Source: Pseudanabaena sp. (GTDB lineage Bacteria; Cyanobacteriota; Cyanobacteriia; Pseudanabaenales; Pseudanabaenaceae). From it: DNA of 64,000 nucleotides. The notes under the pieces were generated by a model that was not told the origin of the DNA, ran no database searches, and saw only the letters and a list, made by a program, of their open reading frames with translations. Both the position numbers and the translations under genes were made by a program. The first letter of the stretch is position 1. The number at the start of each line of letters is the position of its first letter. This document shows positions 18,997 to 27,441 of the stretch, in pieces. Location of the stretch: positions 1 to 64,000 of the forward strand of contig QBLS01000004.1 in the NCBI GenBank assembly GCA_003249015.1. The letters are read 5' to 3'.

Positions 18997-20343
18997 CTAT
19001 GGTGACCAAATTAAAAATCGCAGAACAACATACAGGGCGGCAAATACAAGTTGAGCCAGCATCACAGGAATTCCATACTTTAAGAAGGTTTTAAAAGGAA
19101 TTCGGCGACCATGTTGTTCTGCTACCCCTGCGGCGACAATATTTGCTGAAGCTCCGACTAAGGTTCCATTTCCCCCCAGAGTTGCTCCATACATCATTGC
19201 GTAAAAGAGAGGAAGCACCACTGCTGGCAACTGCCCTGCAAAGTCTGGGGAGAGAATCTCTGAACCTGCTAAGCCAACATTGACTACATATTGTTTAAGC
19301 AAAGGAACCATCGCAACTACAAGGGGAATATTGGGAACCACACTGGAAATCAAGCCTACAAAAAAGATCATGATAATGGAAGCTAAGGCTATATTTTTGC
19401 CTAAGACTACCGATAAAACTCCCGACATACTGCCGATAACACCAGTCTTTTCGAGTGCGCCAATGATCACAAAAATACACATAAAGAAAATCAAGGTACT
19501 CCAATCTACATCTTGCAAAATATTTTTTACGGAATCAATTTTGCTGTGATGAGCTAGCATGAGCGCTAGGGCTGATCCTAATAAGGCAATGGTGGCGGGA
19601 GATAGGGGAATAGGTAACGACTCTCCAATCACAAAAAAGACCAATACGAAGATCGTAATAATTGCGCCAACCATCAATGTACGCGGATGATTGATGACAG
19701 GATGAGGAAGACGATCAAGGTTTTCTAATTTTTTATTCCAAACCTTTTTAAATAAAAATGGCAACATTGCCACAATTACACCAATGGCGATCGCTCCCCC
19801 AAGGCTGAGCTTAAGTAAATAATCGACAAAGCTCATATTGATCGCATCACCAACAATGTAAGTTGCAGGATCGCCAACGATGGTAAGTAAACCTGCACTA
19901 TTTGCCACAAACACCATCAAAATTAGCAAAGGCACAAAATCCACCCCAATTTCTTGAGCCATCGGCGGAATTAGCGGAGCCAAGAGCATTACAGTTGTGG
20001 CATTGGGTAGCACCGCACAAATGGGTGTAGTAATCGCCACAATTCCTAATAACAGGCGATCGCCTCTCCCCTTGGCAAAGATCACCATTTGCGTCGCTAA
20101 ATAATCAAAAATCTTGGTTGGCTCAAATGCTCTCACCATAACCATTACGCCAAAAAATAAGCCCAAAGTTCCGTGGCTTTTGCCAATATATTCGAGGGCT
20201 TCGGGCATGGTCATCACATTGGCAACGATCAAAATCAAAGCGCCCAAAAAGGCAGCGACTGTAAAATGTATCCACTCCGTAATCAGCAAAAAAATTACAC
20301 TGACGAAAACACTCAGTGCCACGATCGCTTGCCAAGTTGCCAT
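18997..20343 (-). CDS. ArsB/NhaD (SLC13-like) family ion transporter
   Basis: 448 residues with about 11 membrane segments. Features of the ion transporter superfamily: VANVMTMPEALEYI near 40-53, LPNATTVMLLAPLIPPMA (about 113-130), NSAGLLTIVGDPATYIVG and a repeat in the C half, ATLGGNGTLVGASANIVAAGVAE (about 386-408). Likely Na+/H+ antiport or anion (arsenite/dicarboxylate) export. Its start lies 7 bp after the stop of the HhH gene upstream, so they are co-transcribed. Confidence 0.85.
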   Translation of the reverse strand: MATWQAIVALSVFVSVIFLLITEWIHFTVAAFLGALILIVANVMTMPEALEYIGKSHGTLGLFFGVMVMVRAFEPTKIFDYLATQMVIFAKGRGDRLLLGIVAITTPICAVLPNATTVMLLAPLIPPMAQEIGVDFVPLLILMVFVANSAGLLTIVGDPATYIVGDAINMSFVDYLLKLSLGGAIAIGVIVAMLPFLFKKVWNKKLENLDRLPHPVINHPRTLMVGAIITIFVLVFFVIGESLPIPLSPATIALLGSALALMLAHHSKIDSVKNILQDVDWSTLIFFMCIFVIIGALEKTGVIGSMSGVLSVVLGKNIALASIIMIFFVGLISSVVPNIPLVVAMVPLLKQYVVNVGLAGSEILSPDFAGQLPAVVLPLFYAMMYGATLGGNGTLVGASANIVAAGVAEQHGRRIPFKTFLKYGIPVMLAQLVFAALYVVLRFLIWSP

Positions 20344-20350
20344 ATTTTAC

Positions 20351-21055
20351 CTAAGTAATCTTTTGATAGGAGCTAAAAGGAATCCCAGTGCGCTTTTTGA
20401 TATCCATTACTGACTTAAAGTCGCCATTTTTTTGTCTCTCGGCAACGATCGCGTTCGCGGCTGTAGGCTCTACACCAACTGCAATTAACTCATCTGCTGT
20501 CATTAAATTAACGCGCTTCCACGAATAAGTAGCTTCTAGCCGATAGTCATAGCTAAAGATGACCATTGGCTCAATTCTTTTAAGGGTTGTGTTGGGGATC
20601 TCAATAATATCGTGAAGTTCTTCGAGACTTGTGAAGATATGCCCTTCAGATCTCAGTAAGTCAATGTCGTTGGCATAAACAATTGGCAAGCCAAGAACAT
20701 TTACCAAGTCATTTTTAGAGCAGCTATTAATTTCTACCTTGGGACGATGCGCTGCGATCGCCGCAAATAATTGCGGATCTGCGGGCAATGGTAAATTTTT
20801 AGGATAACTTTTAGCTAAATACTCACGCTTAATTGTGAAGGCAGTAAATACCTGAGCCACCCAAATCAAGCCTGCTACGGTTCCTGAAATGGGCGCTAAA
20901 GCAATGGTGGCAACCATAAGACTAGCACCTACACCAATCCAAACATTGGAACTAGCCTTAACTCCTGCATAGGCGATCGCCGCGCCACCCAATGCGGGGA
21001 CAAAAGACCACCAAACCCACATCGGTGTTTGATCAAACCATGAAGGTTGAGACAT
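20351..21055 (-). CDS. Membrane protein with helix-hairpin-helix (ComEA-like) repeats
   Basis: 234 residues. Two to three hydrophobic segments occupy residues 10-75. Two HhH-type units follow: INSCSKNDLVNVLGLPIVYANDI (about 102-124) and VNLMTADELIAVGVEPTAANAIVAERQKNGDFKSVMDI (about 179-216). This is the ComEA/T2SK-type HhH pattern that usually binds DNA or mediates protein contacts. Membrane anchoring suggests a surface- or membrane-associated role. First gene of a two-gene operon with the transporter; the functional link is unknown. Confidence 0.72.
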   Translation of the reverse strand: MSQPSWFDQTPMWVWWSFVPALGGAAIAYAGVKASSNVWIGVGASLMVATIALAPISGTVAGLIWVAQVFTAFTIKREYLAKSYPKNLPLPADPQLFAAIAAHRPKVEINSCSKNDLVNVLGLPIVYANDIDLLRSEGHIFTSLEELHDIIEIPNTTLKRIEPMVIFSYDYRLEATYSWKRVNLMTADELIAVGVEPTAANAIVAERQKNGDFKSVMDIKKRTGIPFSSYQKIT

Positions 21056-21126
21056 AACTAATTAGGTTTATTACTGGTTATGGGTTTATTAAAAGCTAAA
21101 ATCGAGCCTCTTTTATCTAAATATAT

Positions 21127-21468
21127 TTAAATATTCTTAAGTAACTTTTGCCTTTTTTCTTCGTATTCTTCGGCAGTGAGCACTCCTTCGTCATAAAGTC
21201 TTTTGAGATCGATCAGAGCGGCTGTAGAGTCTTTAGCAGATAGAATTGTTTGACTTGCGCCGCCATTAAACTGCCGATCAAACTCAATGTCAGACATCAG
21301 CACGAGCTTAATCAGATCAACAAAAGAAAGGAAAGATGGGATCAAAGTCCATGCAAAAATAAAAAAAATAATCCCTTTCCCGATCTGCCCTAAGTAGAAT
21401 TTGTGACCTCCGAACGAGAAAAAGAAAACGCAAAAAAGAATTGCCGTAGCTCTGTTTTTCATAACCAT
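21127..21468 (-). CDS. TM2 domain protein with C-terminal SHOCT motif
   Basis: 113 residues. TM2 domain: FFSFGGHKFYLGQIGKGIIFF (about 16-36) and a second helix with DLIKL. The C-terminal SHOCT motif is LIDLKRLYDEGVLTAEEYEEKRQKLL (about 86-111). Such proteins are small inner-membrane proteins of unknown role; SHOCT is thought to mediate oligomerisation. Upstream of the HhH gene with 70 bp between. Confidence 0.85.
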   Translation of the reverse strand: MVMKNRATAILFCVFFFSFGGHKFYLGQIGKGIIFFIFAWTLIPSFLSFVDLIKLVLMSDIEFDRQFNGGASQTILSAKDSTAALIDLKRLYDEGVLTAEEYEEKRQKLLKNI

Positions 21469-21656
21469 AATTTCCTGTCGTAGTAATTCTCATTATGAAA
21501 TCTGTTTGTATAGCTGTAGCCATTCTTGTTAGGACATAAAACCCAGAAGGTGAGTTGCAGCGCATCGCTCCGCCATTCGCTCCTTGATTTTTGACTTTTT
21601 CTAATACAAGTAACTATAGCTATAAGTAACCAAGCATAATTAAACCCTAAAACCAG

Positions 21657-21695
21657 AGGCTGTTCCTCCCGCCACGCGGGCGGAACAGCCTTTTT
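21657..21695. terminator. Hairpin with T tract
   Basis: GGCTGTTCC(T)CCCGC / GCGGG(C)GGAACAGCC followed by TTTTT. Confidence 0.6.
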
Positions 21696-21718
21696 GTTTG
21701 TCTACTCATGCTTAGTTG

Positions 21719-21834
21719 TATAGCAAAGCAAGAGTTAACTAGTACAAATCAAAACCCTAGAAGATGAGTGGCGGCGCATCGCGCCGCCACTCATCTTCTG
21801 GTTTTATGTCCTAAGCAAACCTTGCTTTGCTATA
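21719..21834. mobile_element. 116-bp palindrome-bearing MITE with 14-bp terminal repeats
   Basis: Perfect terminal inverted repeats TATAGCAAAGCAAG / CTTGCTTTGCTATA. Centre is a hairpin AAAACCCTAGAAGATGAGTG... around GGCGGCGCATCGCGCCGCC, with TGTCCTAA on the right shoulder. The same shoulders and centre recur at 23613 and 58644. Confidence 0.75.
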
Positions 21835-21935
21835 CCAATTCACGAAAGTGTATCTACAATGTTTATGAATTAAAAACTAAACCCAGTATGAGTTTTTAAA
21901 TAAAGAAATGGCGTAGCCATTTCTTTATTTGGTAT
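21832..21935 (+). repeat. ATACCAA-type 104-bp repeat, copy A
   Basis: Starts ATACCAATTCACGAAAGTG and ends TTATTTGGTAT. Carries three small stems, the last AAATAAAGAAATGGC / GCCATTTCTTTATTT. Abuts the previous element at a shared TATA. Confidence 0.7.
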
Positions 21936-21958
21936 TACTTAACAGTGCAAAAATTCCC

Positions 21959-21998
21959 AAAAAGAGAGGGCGGCGCTTTGCGCCGTCCTCTCTTTTTT
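21959..21998. terminator. Terminator of the alpha-amylase gene
   Basis: AAAAAGAGAGGGCGGCGC / GCGCCGTCCTCTCTTTTTT with TTT loop, 16 bp beyond the gene end. Confidence 0.75.
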
Positions 21999-22013
21999 TA
22001 GTTTTGATTTGTA

Positions 22014-23501
22014 CTAAGCAATAGCACTTGCCAGTATCCATACAGAAACGGAGCCACCATTACAACGAAACTCAGCCCATCCATCATCATTGGTGGTAAT
22101 AGACTCCTTCACATTTTCAGTGATATCTACATAAACCTGATTGGGTTGACCGACTTGCATTGACTTGCGCCCCTCCTCACTATTACTCATAACTACAGCC
22201 ACACCACCATGATGTTCCTGATCACCTAAGCGAGTCCACCCAATCGTATTGGGATGATCAAAGTAATCAAACTGTTCGCCATAGGCATAGTTTTGCCTTA
22301 CAAATAAAAACTTATCTAGCAGCCATTGATGGCTATCCAACCAGATTTCATACTCATTGCCATCCTTGCCGCGATCTTTGTAATGTGCGCCGTAATAGTC
22401 AGCGTAAAAAATACAAGGATATCCAGCCTGCCGCAACAAGATCAGAGCATAGGCGAGAGGTTTAAACCAAGCTTCAACAACTGATTCGAGGGACTGCAAT
22501 GGTTGAGAATCATGGTTATCGACTAAAGTAACCGCAAGGGTGGGTTGCTGCTTGACCAAAGTATTCTCAAAAATTTGAGTTAAGTCATAATTTTTTCCAT
22601 TTTTGCTGGCGATATGAAAGTTGTAATGCAGGGGCGCATCAAACAGATCAACCTTGCCTTGAGTAGTTTCGATAAAGTAATGCAAGGCTTCTACTTCATA
22701 CGACCAGTATTCTCCTACGGCATAGAGATCACGCTTTGCATAGTGGCGTACATGGTCTAACCATTCCTGAAAAAACTCAGCAGATACGTGCTTGACCGCA
22801 TCAAACCTAAAGCCATCCACATTAGTTGTATCTTGATGCCATTCTCCCCAGTACTTGAGTTCTCCCTTTACCTCAGGATGATCCATATCCAGATCACAAC
22901 CCATCAGATAGTCAAAGTTCCCTTTCTCCAAATCAACATTGTCATCGAAAGACTTATTTTTGAGCAGATAAATTGCATCTTCGCCTTCGTTGTAAACATT
23001 GTAATCGATCGCATCAAAATGCCACCAATGCCACTCCATCGTTGAGTATGCACCTTTGCGATTTGGAAAAGTAAAATGAGTCCAAGCTTTAATCTTCTGA
23101 AACTCGCCGACAACCCTGTTGCGATTATCCATACTCATAGGTGTGGCTTCCACCTCTTCAGCTTCATCTGCCCCCATTTTGTGATTGAACACCACATCCG
23201 CGTAGATTCTAACGCCTGCTTTCTGAGCTACAGCGATCGCATGGAGATACTCTTCTTTAGTTCCATATTTCGTCCTCACCGAGCCTTTCTGATCAAACTC
23301 ACCCAAGTCAAACAGATCATAAATTCCGTAACCGACATCCATTCCCCCTGCCATACCTTTGTAAGCAGGTGGCAGCCAAAGGGAAGTTACACCAATTTTG
23401 GCTAATTCCTCAACTTTTTCAGCGACTTGCTTCCATAGACTTCCATCGGCTGGTAAATACCAATGGAAGTACTGCATCATTACGCCATTTTGGTCAGACA
23501 T
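22014..23501 (-). CDS. Cytoplasmic alpha-amylase (GH13)
   Basis: 495 residues from the ATG at 23501; a GTG 12 bp upstream is a weaker option. No signal peptide, so it acts inside the cell, probably on glycogen or its oligosaccharides. The four GH13 regions are present: DVVFNH (about 102-107), GFRFDAVKH with nucleophile D234, AVGEYW with acid/base E264, and VDNHDSQ with D331. The N-terminal VMMQYFHWYLPADGSLW matches the bacterial GH13_5 group (about 480-500 residues). Monocistronic. Confidence 0.93.
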   Translation of the reverse strand: MSDQNGVMMQYFHWYLPADGSLWKQVAEKVEELAKIGVTSLWLPPAYKGMAGGMDVGYGIYDLFDLGEFDQKGSVRTKYGTKEEYLHAIAVAQKAGVRIYADVVFNHKMGADEAEEVEATPMSMDNRNRVVGEFQKIKAWTHFTFPNRKGAYSTMEWHWWHFDAIDYNVYNEGEDAIYLLKNKSFDDNVDLEKGNFDYLMGCDLDMDHPEVKGELKYWGEWHQDTTNVDGFRFDAVKHVSAEFFQEWLDHVRHYAKRDLYAVGEYWSYEVEALHYFIETTQGKVDLFDAPLHYNFHIASKNGKNYDLTQIFENTLVKQQPTLAVTLVDNHDSQPLQSLESVVEAWFKPLAYALILLRQAGYPCIFYADYYGAHYKDRGKDGNEYEIWLDSHQWLLDKFLFVRQNYAYGEQFDYFDHPNTIGWTRLGDQEHHGGVAVVMSNSEEGRKSMQVGQPNQVYVDITENVKESITTNDDGWAEFRCNGGSVSVWILASAIA

Positions 23502-23612
23502 TTTTAAATCCACTGTGTAAAGTTAGCTGAAGCTCTTTTGACCATGTTGCCTACGGCAAAATGAAAACTCAAAATTTCTGCTGAGGACGACTTTCTAGGG
23601 TTCTAGTTCACT

Positions 23613-23729
23613 TATAGCTGTAGTCACTTGCATTAGGACAAAATCAAAACCCAAGAAGCGAGTAGTGGCGCTTCGCGCCACTACTCGTCTTCTGGGTTTC
23701 ATGTCCTAACAATAATGGATACAGCTATA
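23613..23729. mobile_element. 117-bp palindrome-bearing MITE
   Basis: Terminal repeats TATAGCTGTA / TACAGCTATA. Shoulders ATTAGGACAAAATC and ATGTCCTAA flank a hairpin AAACCCAAGAAGCGAGTAG... around TGGCGCTTCGCGCCA. Confidence 0.75.
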
Positions 23730-23744
23730 TGTCTAGCTACACTC

Positions 23745-23846
23745 ATGCCAAATCAAGAAATGAATACATCACTTCTTGAATTAAAAGCCTTACTGGGTCT
23801 AGTTTTTAATTCACGAAAGTTTGCCAACACTTTCGTGAATTGGTAT
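23745..23846 (-). repeat. ATACCAA-type repeat, copy C (inverted)
   Basis: Reads as the reverse complement of copy A: starts CCAAATCAAGAAATG and ends CTTTCGTGAATTGGTAT. Confidence 0.65.
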
Positions 23847-23887
23847 AAAGGTTAGCCAAGCAATAGTTCAAACCAGAACCTAGAACC

Positions 23888-23916
23888 CGAGTGGCGGCAC
23901 TTTGCGCCGCCACTCG
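23888..23916. terminator. GC-rich hairpin
   Basis: CGAGTGGCGGC-ACTTTGC-GCCGCCACTCG. Confidence 0.5.
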
Positions 23917-23925
23917 TCCTTTGGA

Positions 23926-24033
23926 CTAATGTCAATCCCCAAAAGTTTGACTACACTTTTGGGGATTGAAAACCAAATCCAGTATGGGTTTTTAGGTAAA
24001 GAAATGGCTACGCCATCTCTTTACTTGGAGTAA
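23926..24033 (+). repeat. ATACCAA-type repeat, copy B (diverged ends)
   Basis: AATCCCCAAAAGT..ACTTTTGGGGATT, then the CCAGTATGGGTTTTT segment, then AAAGAAATGGC-TAC-GCCATCTCTTT. Confidence 0.6.
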
Positions 24034-24306
24034 AGCTTTCTTTGTCATCGCAACAAGATTCTTGCACAATTTACGGCTCCGCAATTCAATACTTCACCAC
24101 GCCATCAAAAATTGATTTCTCATATTTGTCGTGAAGCCTCTAACCGTAAGTCAATTACGATGTTCTTTTCGAGGGCGATTCCCAGATGCTTAGGGGGCTA
24201 TGTTTTTTAGGCAATGCTTTAGGGTGAATCATGGAATGGGATAAACCCTTTATATTGATCGTGTTAGCTATCAATAGCTAAACGTATCAGCTAGTGAGCC
24301 ACTGCA

Positions 24307-24831
24307 ATGACAACTACTCAAAACCCTAAAGCCTATCCTAATGCAAATAGCGCCCTTGCAAAGGGAATGGCATTAAAAAGGATGTACGAAATGGGGCGTA
24401 AGGATTTTGGTTCAGAAAACTTTGCAGGACTAAAACTCTCTTGTTGTAAGCTTCCAGATATCAGTCTAATTAGTACAAATCTATGTGATGCTGATCTAGA
24501 TTTGAATGATTTGAGTGGGGCGGATTTGCGAGGGGCAAATTTAGAGCGATCGACACTCAGCTTCTCAAATTTGACCAGTGCAGATCTGAGTAATGCAAAT
24601 TTGATAGGTGCAAATCTCTGCGGAGCCGACCTTAGCGGAGCCATTTTAAGGGGGGCAATTTTAAAAAATGCTAATTTACGGGGCGCAAACTTGAGCAATG
24701 CTCACCTAGAATTTGCCAATCTTGAAGGAGCAGATTTGACAGGTGCTAATTGCTTTGCCTGTAATTTGCGCTACGCCAATCTCCAAGATACAGATTTGAC
24801 CGATGTTAATCTCGAAGGGGCAAGTATTTAG
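24307..24831 (+). CDS. Pentapeptide repeat protein
   Basis: 174 residues. From about residue 40 to the end the sequence is a run of A(D/N)LXX pentapeptides (ADLRGANLERSTLSFSNL..., ADLSGAILRGAILKNANL), about 26 units, giving a right-handed quadrilateral beta-helix. No signal peptide or catalytic motif. Such proteins are abundant in cyanobacteria and mostly of unknown function; some mimic DNA and bind gyrase. Monocistronic and followed by a hairpin. Confidence 0.92.
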   Translation: MTTTQNPKAYPNANSALAKGMALKRMYEMGRKDFGSENFAGLKLSCCKLPDISLISTNLCDADLDLNDLSGADLRGANLERSTLSFSNLTSADLSNANLIGANLCGADLSGAILRGAILKNANLRGANLSNAHLEFANLEGADLTGANCFACNLRYANLQDTDLTDVNLEGASI

Positions 24832-24834
24832 GCT

Positions 24835-24865
24835 TTTTAGCCACCTGCTTCGCAGGTGGCTAAAA
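24835..24865. terminator. Hairpin after the pentapeptide gene
   Basis: TTTTAGCCACCTG-CTTCG-CAGGTGGCTAAAA, 4 bp after the stop. Confidence 0.8.
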
Positions 24866-24867
24866 TC

Positions 24868-24907
24868 TGCAAATAAAGAAATGGCGTAGCCATTTCTTTA
24901 TTTGGTA
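24868..24907. repeat. Right-end fragment of the ATACCAA-type repeat overlapping a gene end
   Basis: GCAAATAAAGAAATGGCGTA...CTTTATTTGGTAT. Its last bases encode the final residues and stop of the DUF1537 gene (24898, minus). Confidence 0.7.
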
Positions 24908-26244
24908 TGAATACCCATTGCGAGGCGGCTATAAACAGTGGCGAGGGCATTTGCATCGCCCACATTTCCAGGGAATAACACTACGGGTAGGTCTGGAAAA
25001 CGCGGATGGTCGGCGGGAGTTTTTACAACTGAACATCCTGCCAAAATTTGCCCTAATAGTCTTGCTGTGGGCAAATTCAAGCCTGTACTAAGAACATCGT
25101 TGGAGGTAATTCCGCCTTTACTGATCAAAAATCCAATGTCCTCTGGTAGTTCTTGCACGATCGCCATTAGTAAAGCCGATACTGACTGCCCAAAGGCAAG
25201 GCGGGTGGCAATATCCGCAAACTCTAGTTCTTTGCGACTGGTAAATACCACCGCAGTTTTACCAAGACTATGGGCTTGTTGTACTTGAGCTAGGGCTTCC
25301 TGTTTCAGTATTTGGGACTCTGTTTCGAGGTTGTCGAGCAGACGCGCCACATCAATTTCTACAGGTACGGTATTGGGAGCCTTGAGCAAATTTTCCAGTT
25401 GTTCGGTAGTTTTTTTGACATGGGAACCCACGATCGCTACGCCAGCTTTTGGCGATCGCATATATTTAGACATCTCTTCGGCGGGAATCGGCTGTGGCGG
25501 TAGTTTGGCGAGGGCAGTTAACAAACTTGCCGCGCTCCGAAATAGAAATTTCTTACCCGTGCCAGCGATCGCTAAAATATCTGCGGCAAACTGATTGAGG
25601 TCAGCTTGATTTTCCGCATCAACCACACCGCACTTGTTGTCATGCAATCTTGCCAAGCGTTGGCGACTGCCCGCTCGAATATCACTTAACAAAAATCGTT
25701 CAACTTGATCAACGGGAATCCGTCCCCGTGTTTTTTCAGCGACATATTCGGGCAAATAACTATGCTGGTAGCCAAATACAGAGTCCTTAGCAAATTCAGT
25801 TTCATGGACTGGGGTTGGCACTCCATTCACAACTAGATAATGCACACTGGACTTGGTAAAGCGTCCACCCTCAAAAAAAGCTGGCACTAGAAAATGTGCA
25901 TCAAAATCTCCTAACTCTTCGGCGATTACGTCAGTCTCAATCGGATAATGCCCGCGCAGAGTGGAGTCCGAGCGACTGACAATCATAAAATCTTGAATTT
26001 TTTCAGCTTCTAATGCAGGTTTTAGGTTTTGGCAAACCTCACGTGTTACCGCCGCTGCATCAGTAGGAGTTAGCGATCGCGTATTTGTCAGAACAAACAT
26101 AATCGGTGAGGCATCAGCAAGCCCAGTCCGCAATGTCTCCACATCCCACTTGGTCAGCAATAAACAGCTATGTACAGTCTGTGAGCCTGTTGGATCATCA
26201 TCAAGGACAATGATTTTGGTTTGTGAAGAAGAGTGACTTACCAT
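24898..26244 (-). CDS. Four-carbon acid sugar kinase family protein (DUF1537/OtnK-like)
   Basis: 448 residues. N-terminal substrate domain begins IIVLDDDPTGSQTVHSC (about 11-27), with SRSDSTLRGHYPIE (about 90-103), both hallmarks of the family. The C-terminal nucleotide-binding domain has GIAIVGSHVKKTTEQL-like (about 270-284), GGITSNDVLS (about 374-383) and VVLFPGNVGD near the end. Relatives phosphorylate C4 sugar acids such as threonate or erythronate; the cyanobacterial substrate is not known. Monocistronic; the last codons come from a repeat. Confidence 0.88.
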   Translation of the reverse strand: MVSHSSSQTKIIVLDDDPTGSQTVHSCLLLTKWDVETLRTGLADASPIMFVLTNTRSLTPTDAAAVTREVCQNLKPALEAEKIQDFMIVSRSDSTLRGHYPIETDVIAEELGDFDAHFLVPAFFEGGRFTKSSVHYLVVNGVPTPVHETEFAKDSVFGYQHSYLPEYVAEKTRGRIPVDQVERFLLSDIRAGSRQRLARLHDNKCGVVDAENQADLNQFAADILAIAGTGKKFLFRSAASLLTALAKLPPQPIPAEEMSKYMRSPKAGVAIVGSHVKKTTEQLENLLKAPNTVPVEIDVARLLDNLETESQILKQEALAQVQQAHSLGKTAVVFTSRKELEFADIATRLAFGQSVSALLMAIVQELPEDIGFLISKGGITSNDVLSTGLNLPTARLLGQILAGCSVVKTPADHPRFPDLPVVLFPGNVGDANALATVYSRLAMGIHTK

Positions 26245-26333
26245 TGCTTGCTAAAAATTAATGTTTTTAGAAGCTTATCTTGATTTGCGTGCAAGTACTC
26301 AATAAGTAACTAGGCGCAATTAAATGTAAAACC

Positions 26334-26370
26334 CTAAGACCTGTGGCGCACGATGCGCCACAGGTCTTAG
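26334..26370. terminator. Hairpin
   Basis: CTAAGACCTGTGGCGCA / TGCGCCACAGGTCTTAG with a CGA loop. Confidence 0.6.
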
Positions 26371-26374
26371 ATAC

Positions 26375-26466
26375 TTAATTCAGTTGTATTGGGACAAAAT
26401 CAAAACCTCAGAAGCGAGTGGCGGCGCGAAGCGCCGCCACTCGCTTCTGGATTAAGAATGACTACA
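26375..26466. repeat. Palindrome-bearing repeat, ends decayed
   Basis: Shoulder GGGACAAAATCAAAACC, then GAAGCGAGTGGCGGCGC-GAA-complement, then GACTACAGC. Same family as 23613 without intact ends. Confidence 0.6.
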
Positions 26467-26489
26467 GCAATAACCCCAAGCCCAGTAAT

Positions 26490-26528
26490 CCAAAATCAAG
26501 AAATGGCTTAGCCATTTCTTGATTTTGG
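26490..26528. terminator. Hairpin 3' of the coiled-coil protein gene
   Basis: CCAAAATCAAGAAATGGC-TTA-complement; core shared with the ATACCAA-type repeat. Confidence 0.65.
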
Positions 26529-26550
26529 ACAAAAGAGTGCCGCACTAGCT

Positions 26551-27360
26551 TTATTTTACAAATGGACGCATTAGCAAATAGCCAGCACCAAAAGAGGTCA
26601 GGATAATCGCCGTAATCGTCAGCACCAGTACCCAACCACTCAGCCCTGATGCCTCTGAAGCATCGTCTTTGCTTGAACTATCAGTGCGGAGGGGGCGGGA
26701 AGATATTTCTTCCCTAATTTCTAATTTGGGTAAGGGCTTTATGACCTGACTGTTTACGGGCGCATCAAAGCCCACAAAGGAGCTTTCGTAGTACAGTGCT
26801 TCTCCCGCCATAGCTTCATCAGTAGCTTGAGAAACGGGCTGAGAGAAATTATTCTGAATATGTGAAGGGCTTTGGGGAGCCGACTCATTGGCAAGTTGTT
26901 TTGCTCTGGAGATAGCCTCTTGGATTGCATTATTAGTCTGTTGTACTGCTGTCCTGCGTGGATTAGCTGGTGTCGTAGTTGGTTTGTCAGCAGTGCGCGG
27001 CTTAGTTGCAGGAGGACGACCCTGAGGTTGAGGATTGTTTCTCGCAGGGGCAGCCGCTTGAGAAGAAGCGCGAATGCCTGCCAAAACTCCAGACAACTTG
27101 GAATCAGGGAGATTCGATTGACTCAGAATTGCTTGTACCCGATCTGTGGATTGGGCGATCGCTTCAAATTCTTGCAAAAGCATCTGATTTTGGCGGGTTA
27201 GCTGCTCATTTTGCAATTGAAAAAAAGACAGTTTTGCTTGAGCAGACTGCAACTCAGCAGCTAGTTCTCGATACACAGTGACAGGTACTGAGGCTTGATA
27301 ACCAGACTGCGGAAGGGTAGATTTTAAGACTGGGTTGGCTTGCATAGGCGACAGTACCAT
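26551..27360 (-). CDS. Hypothetical tail-anchored coiled-coil protein
   Basis: 269 residues, family not recognised. Residues about 25-75 are a likely coiled coil (ELAAELQSAQAKLSFFQLQ...). 95-180 is Pro/Gln/Asn/Ala-rich and disordered. A single C-terminal helix (GWVLVLTITAIILTSFGAGYLL, about 242-263) anchors it in a membrane with a short tail. No signal peptide or enzyme motif, so the bulk faces the cytoplasm. Divergent from the GST gene, 81 bp apart. Confidence 0.75.
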   Translation of the reverse strand: MVLSPMQANPVLKSTLPQSGYQASVPVTVYRELAAELQSAQAKLSFFQLQNEQLTRQNQMLLQEFEAIAQSTDRVQAILSQSNLPDSKLSGVLAGIRASSQAAAPARNNPQPQGRPPATKPRTADKPTTTPANPRRTAVQQTNNAIQEAISRAKQLANESAPQSPSHIQNNFSQPVSQATDEAMAGEALYYESSFVGFDAPVNSQVIKPLPKLEIREEISSRPLRTDSSSKDDASEASGLSGWVLVLTITAIILTSFGAGYLLMRPFVK

Positions 27361-27441
27361 AAACTGTAAAAATTTAGACGAGAATATACCATAGGATTGA
27401 CAGATAGACTGACTATTTTTTGGTGATAGCCCTTAGAAACC

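Larger units (their letters stand above)
21469..22000. other. Repeat-packed intergenic region
   Basis: No gene seen. Holds a half-palindrome near 21535-21570, a hairpin at 21657-21695, a 116-bp element (21719-21834), a 104-bp element (21832-21935) and the amylase terminator (21959-21998). Confidence 0.7.
23502..24306. other. 800-bp repeat-rich intergenic region
   Basis: No gene seen. Contains elements at 23613-23729, 23745-23846 and 23926-24033, and a hairpin at 23888-23916. 24034-24306 is plain sequence with the promoter region of the pentapeptide gene. Confidence 0.7.

Noticed and set aside
24231-24281. 16-codon ORF MEWDKPFILIVLAINS
   Set aside because: Resembles a tiny membrane peptide but is too short and lacks match to known PSI/PSII or cyt b6f small subunits.
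24032-24306. Glutamine or other riboswitch upstream of the pentapeptide gene
   Set aside because: No conserved core of a known class was found by eye.
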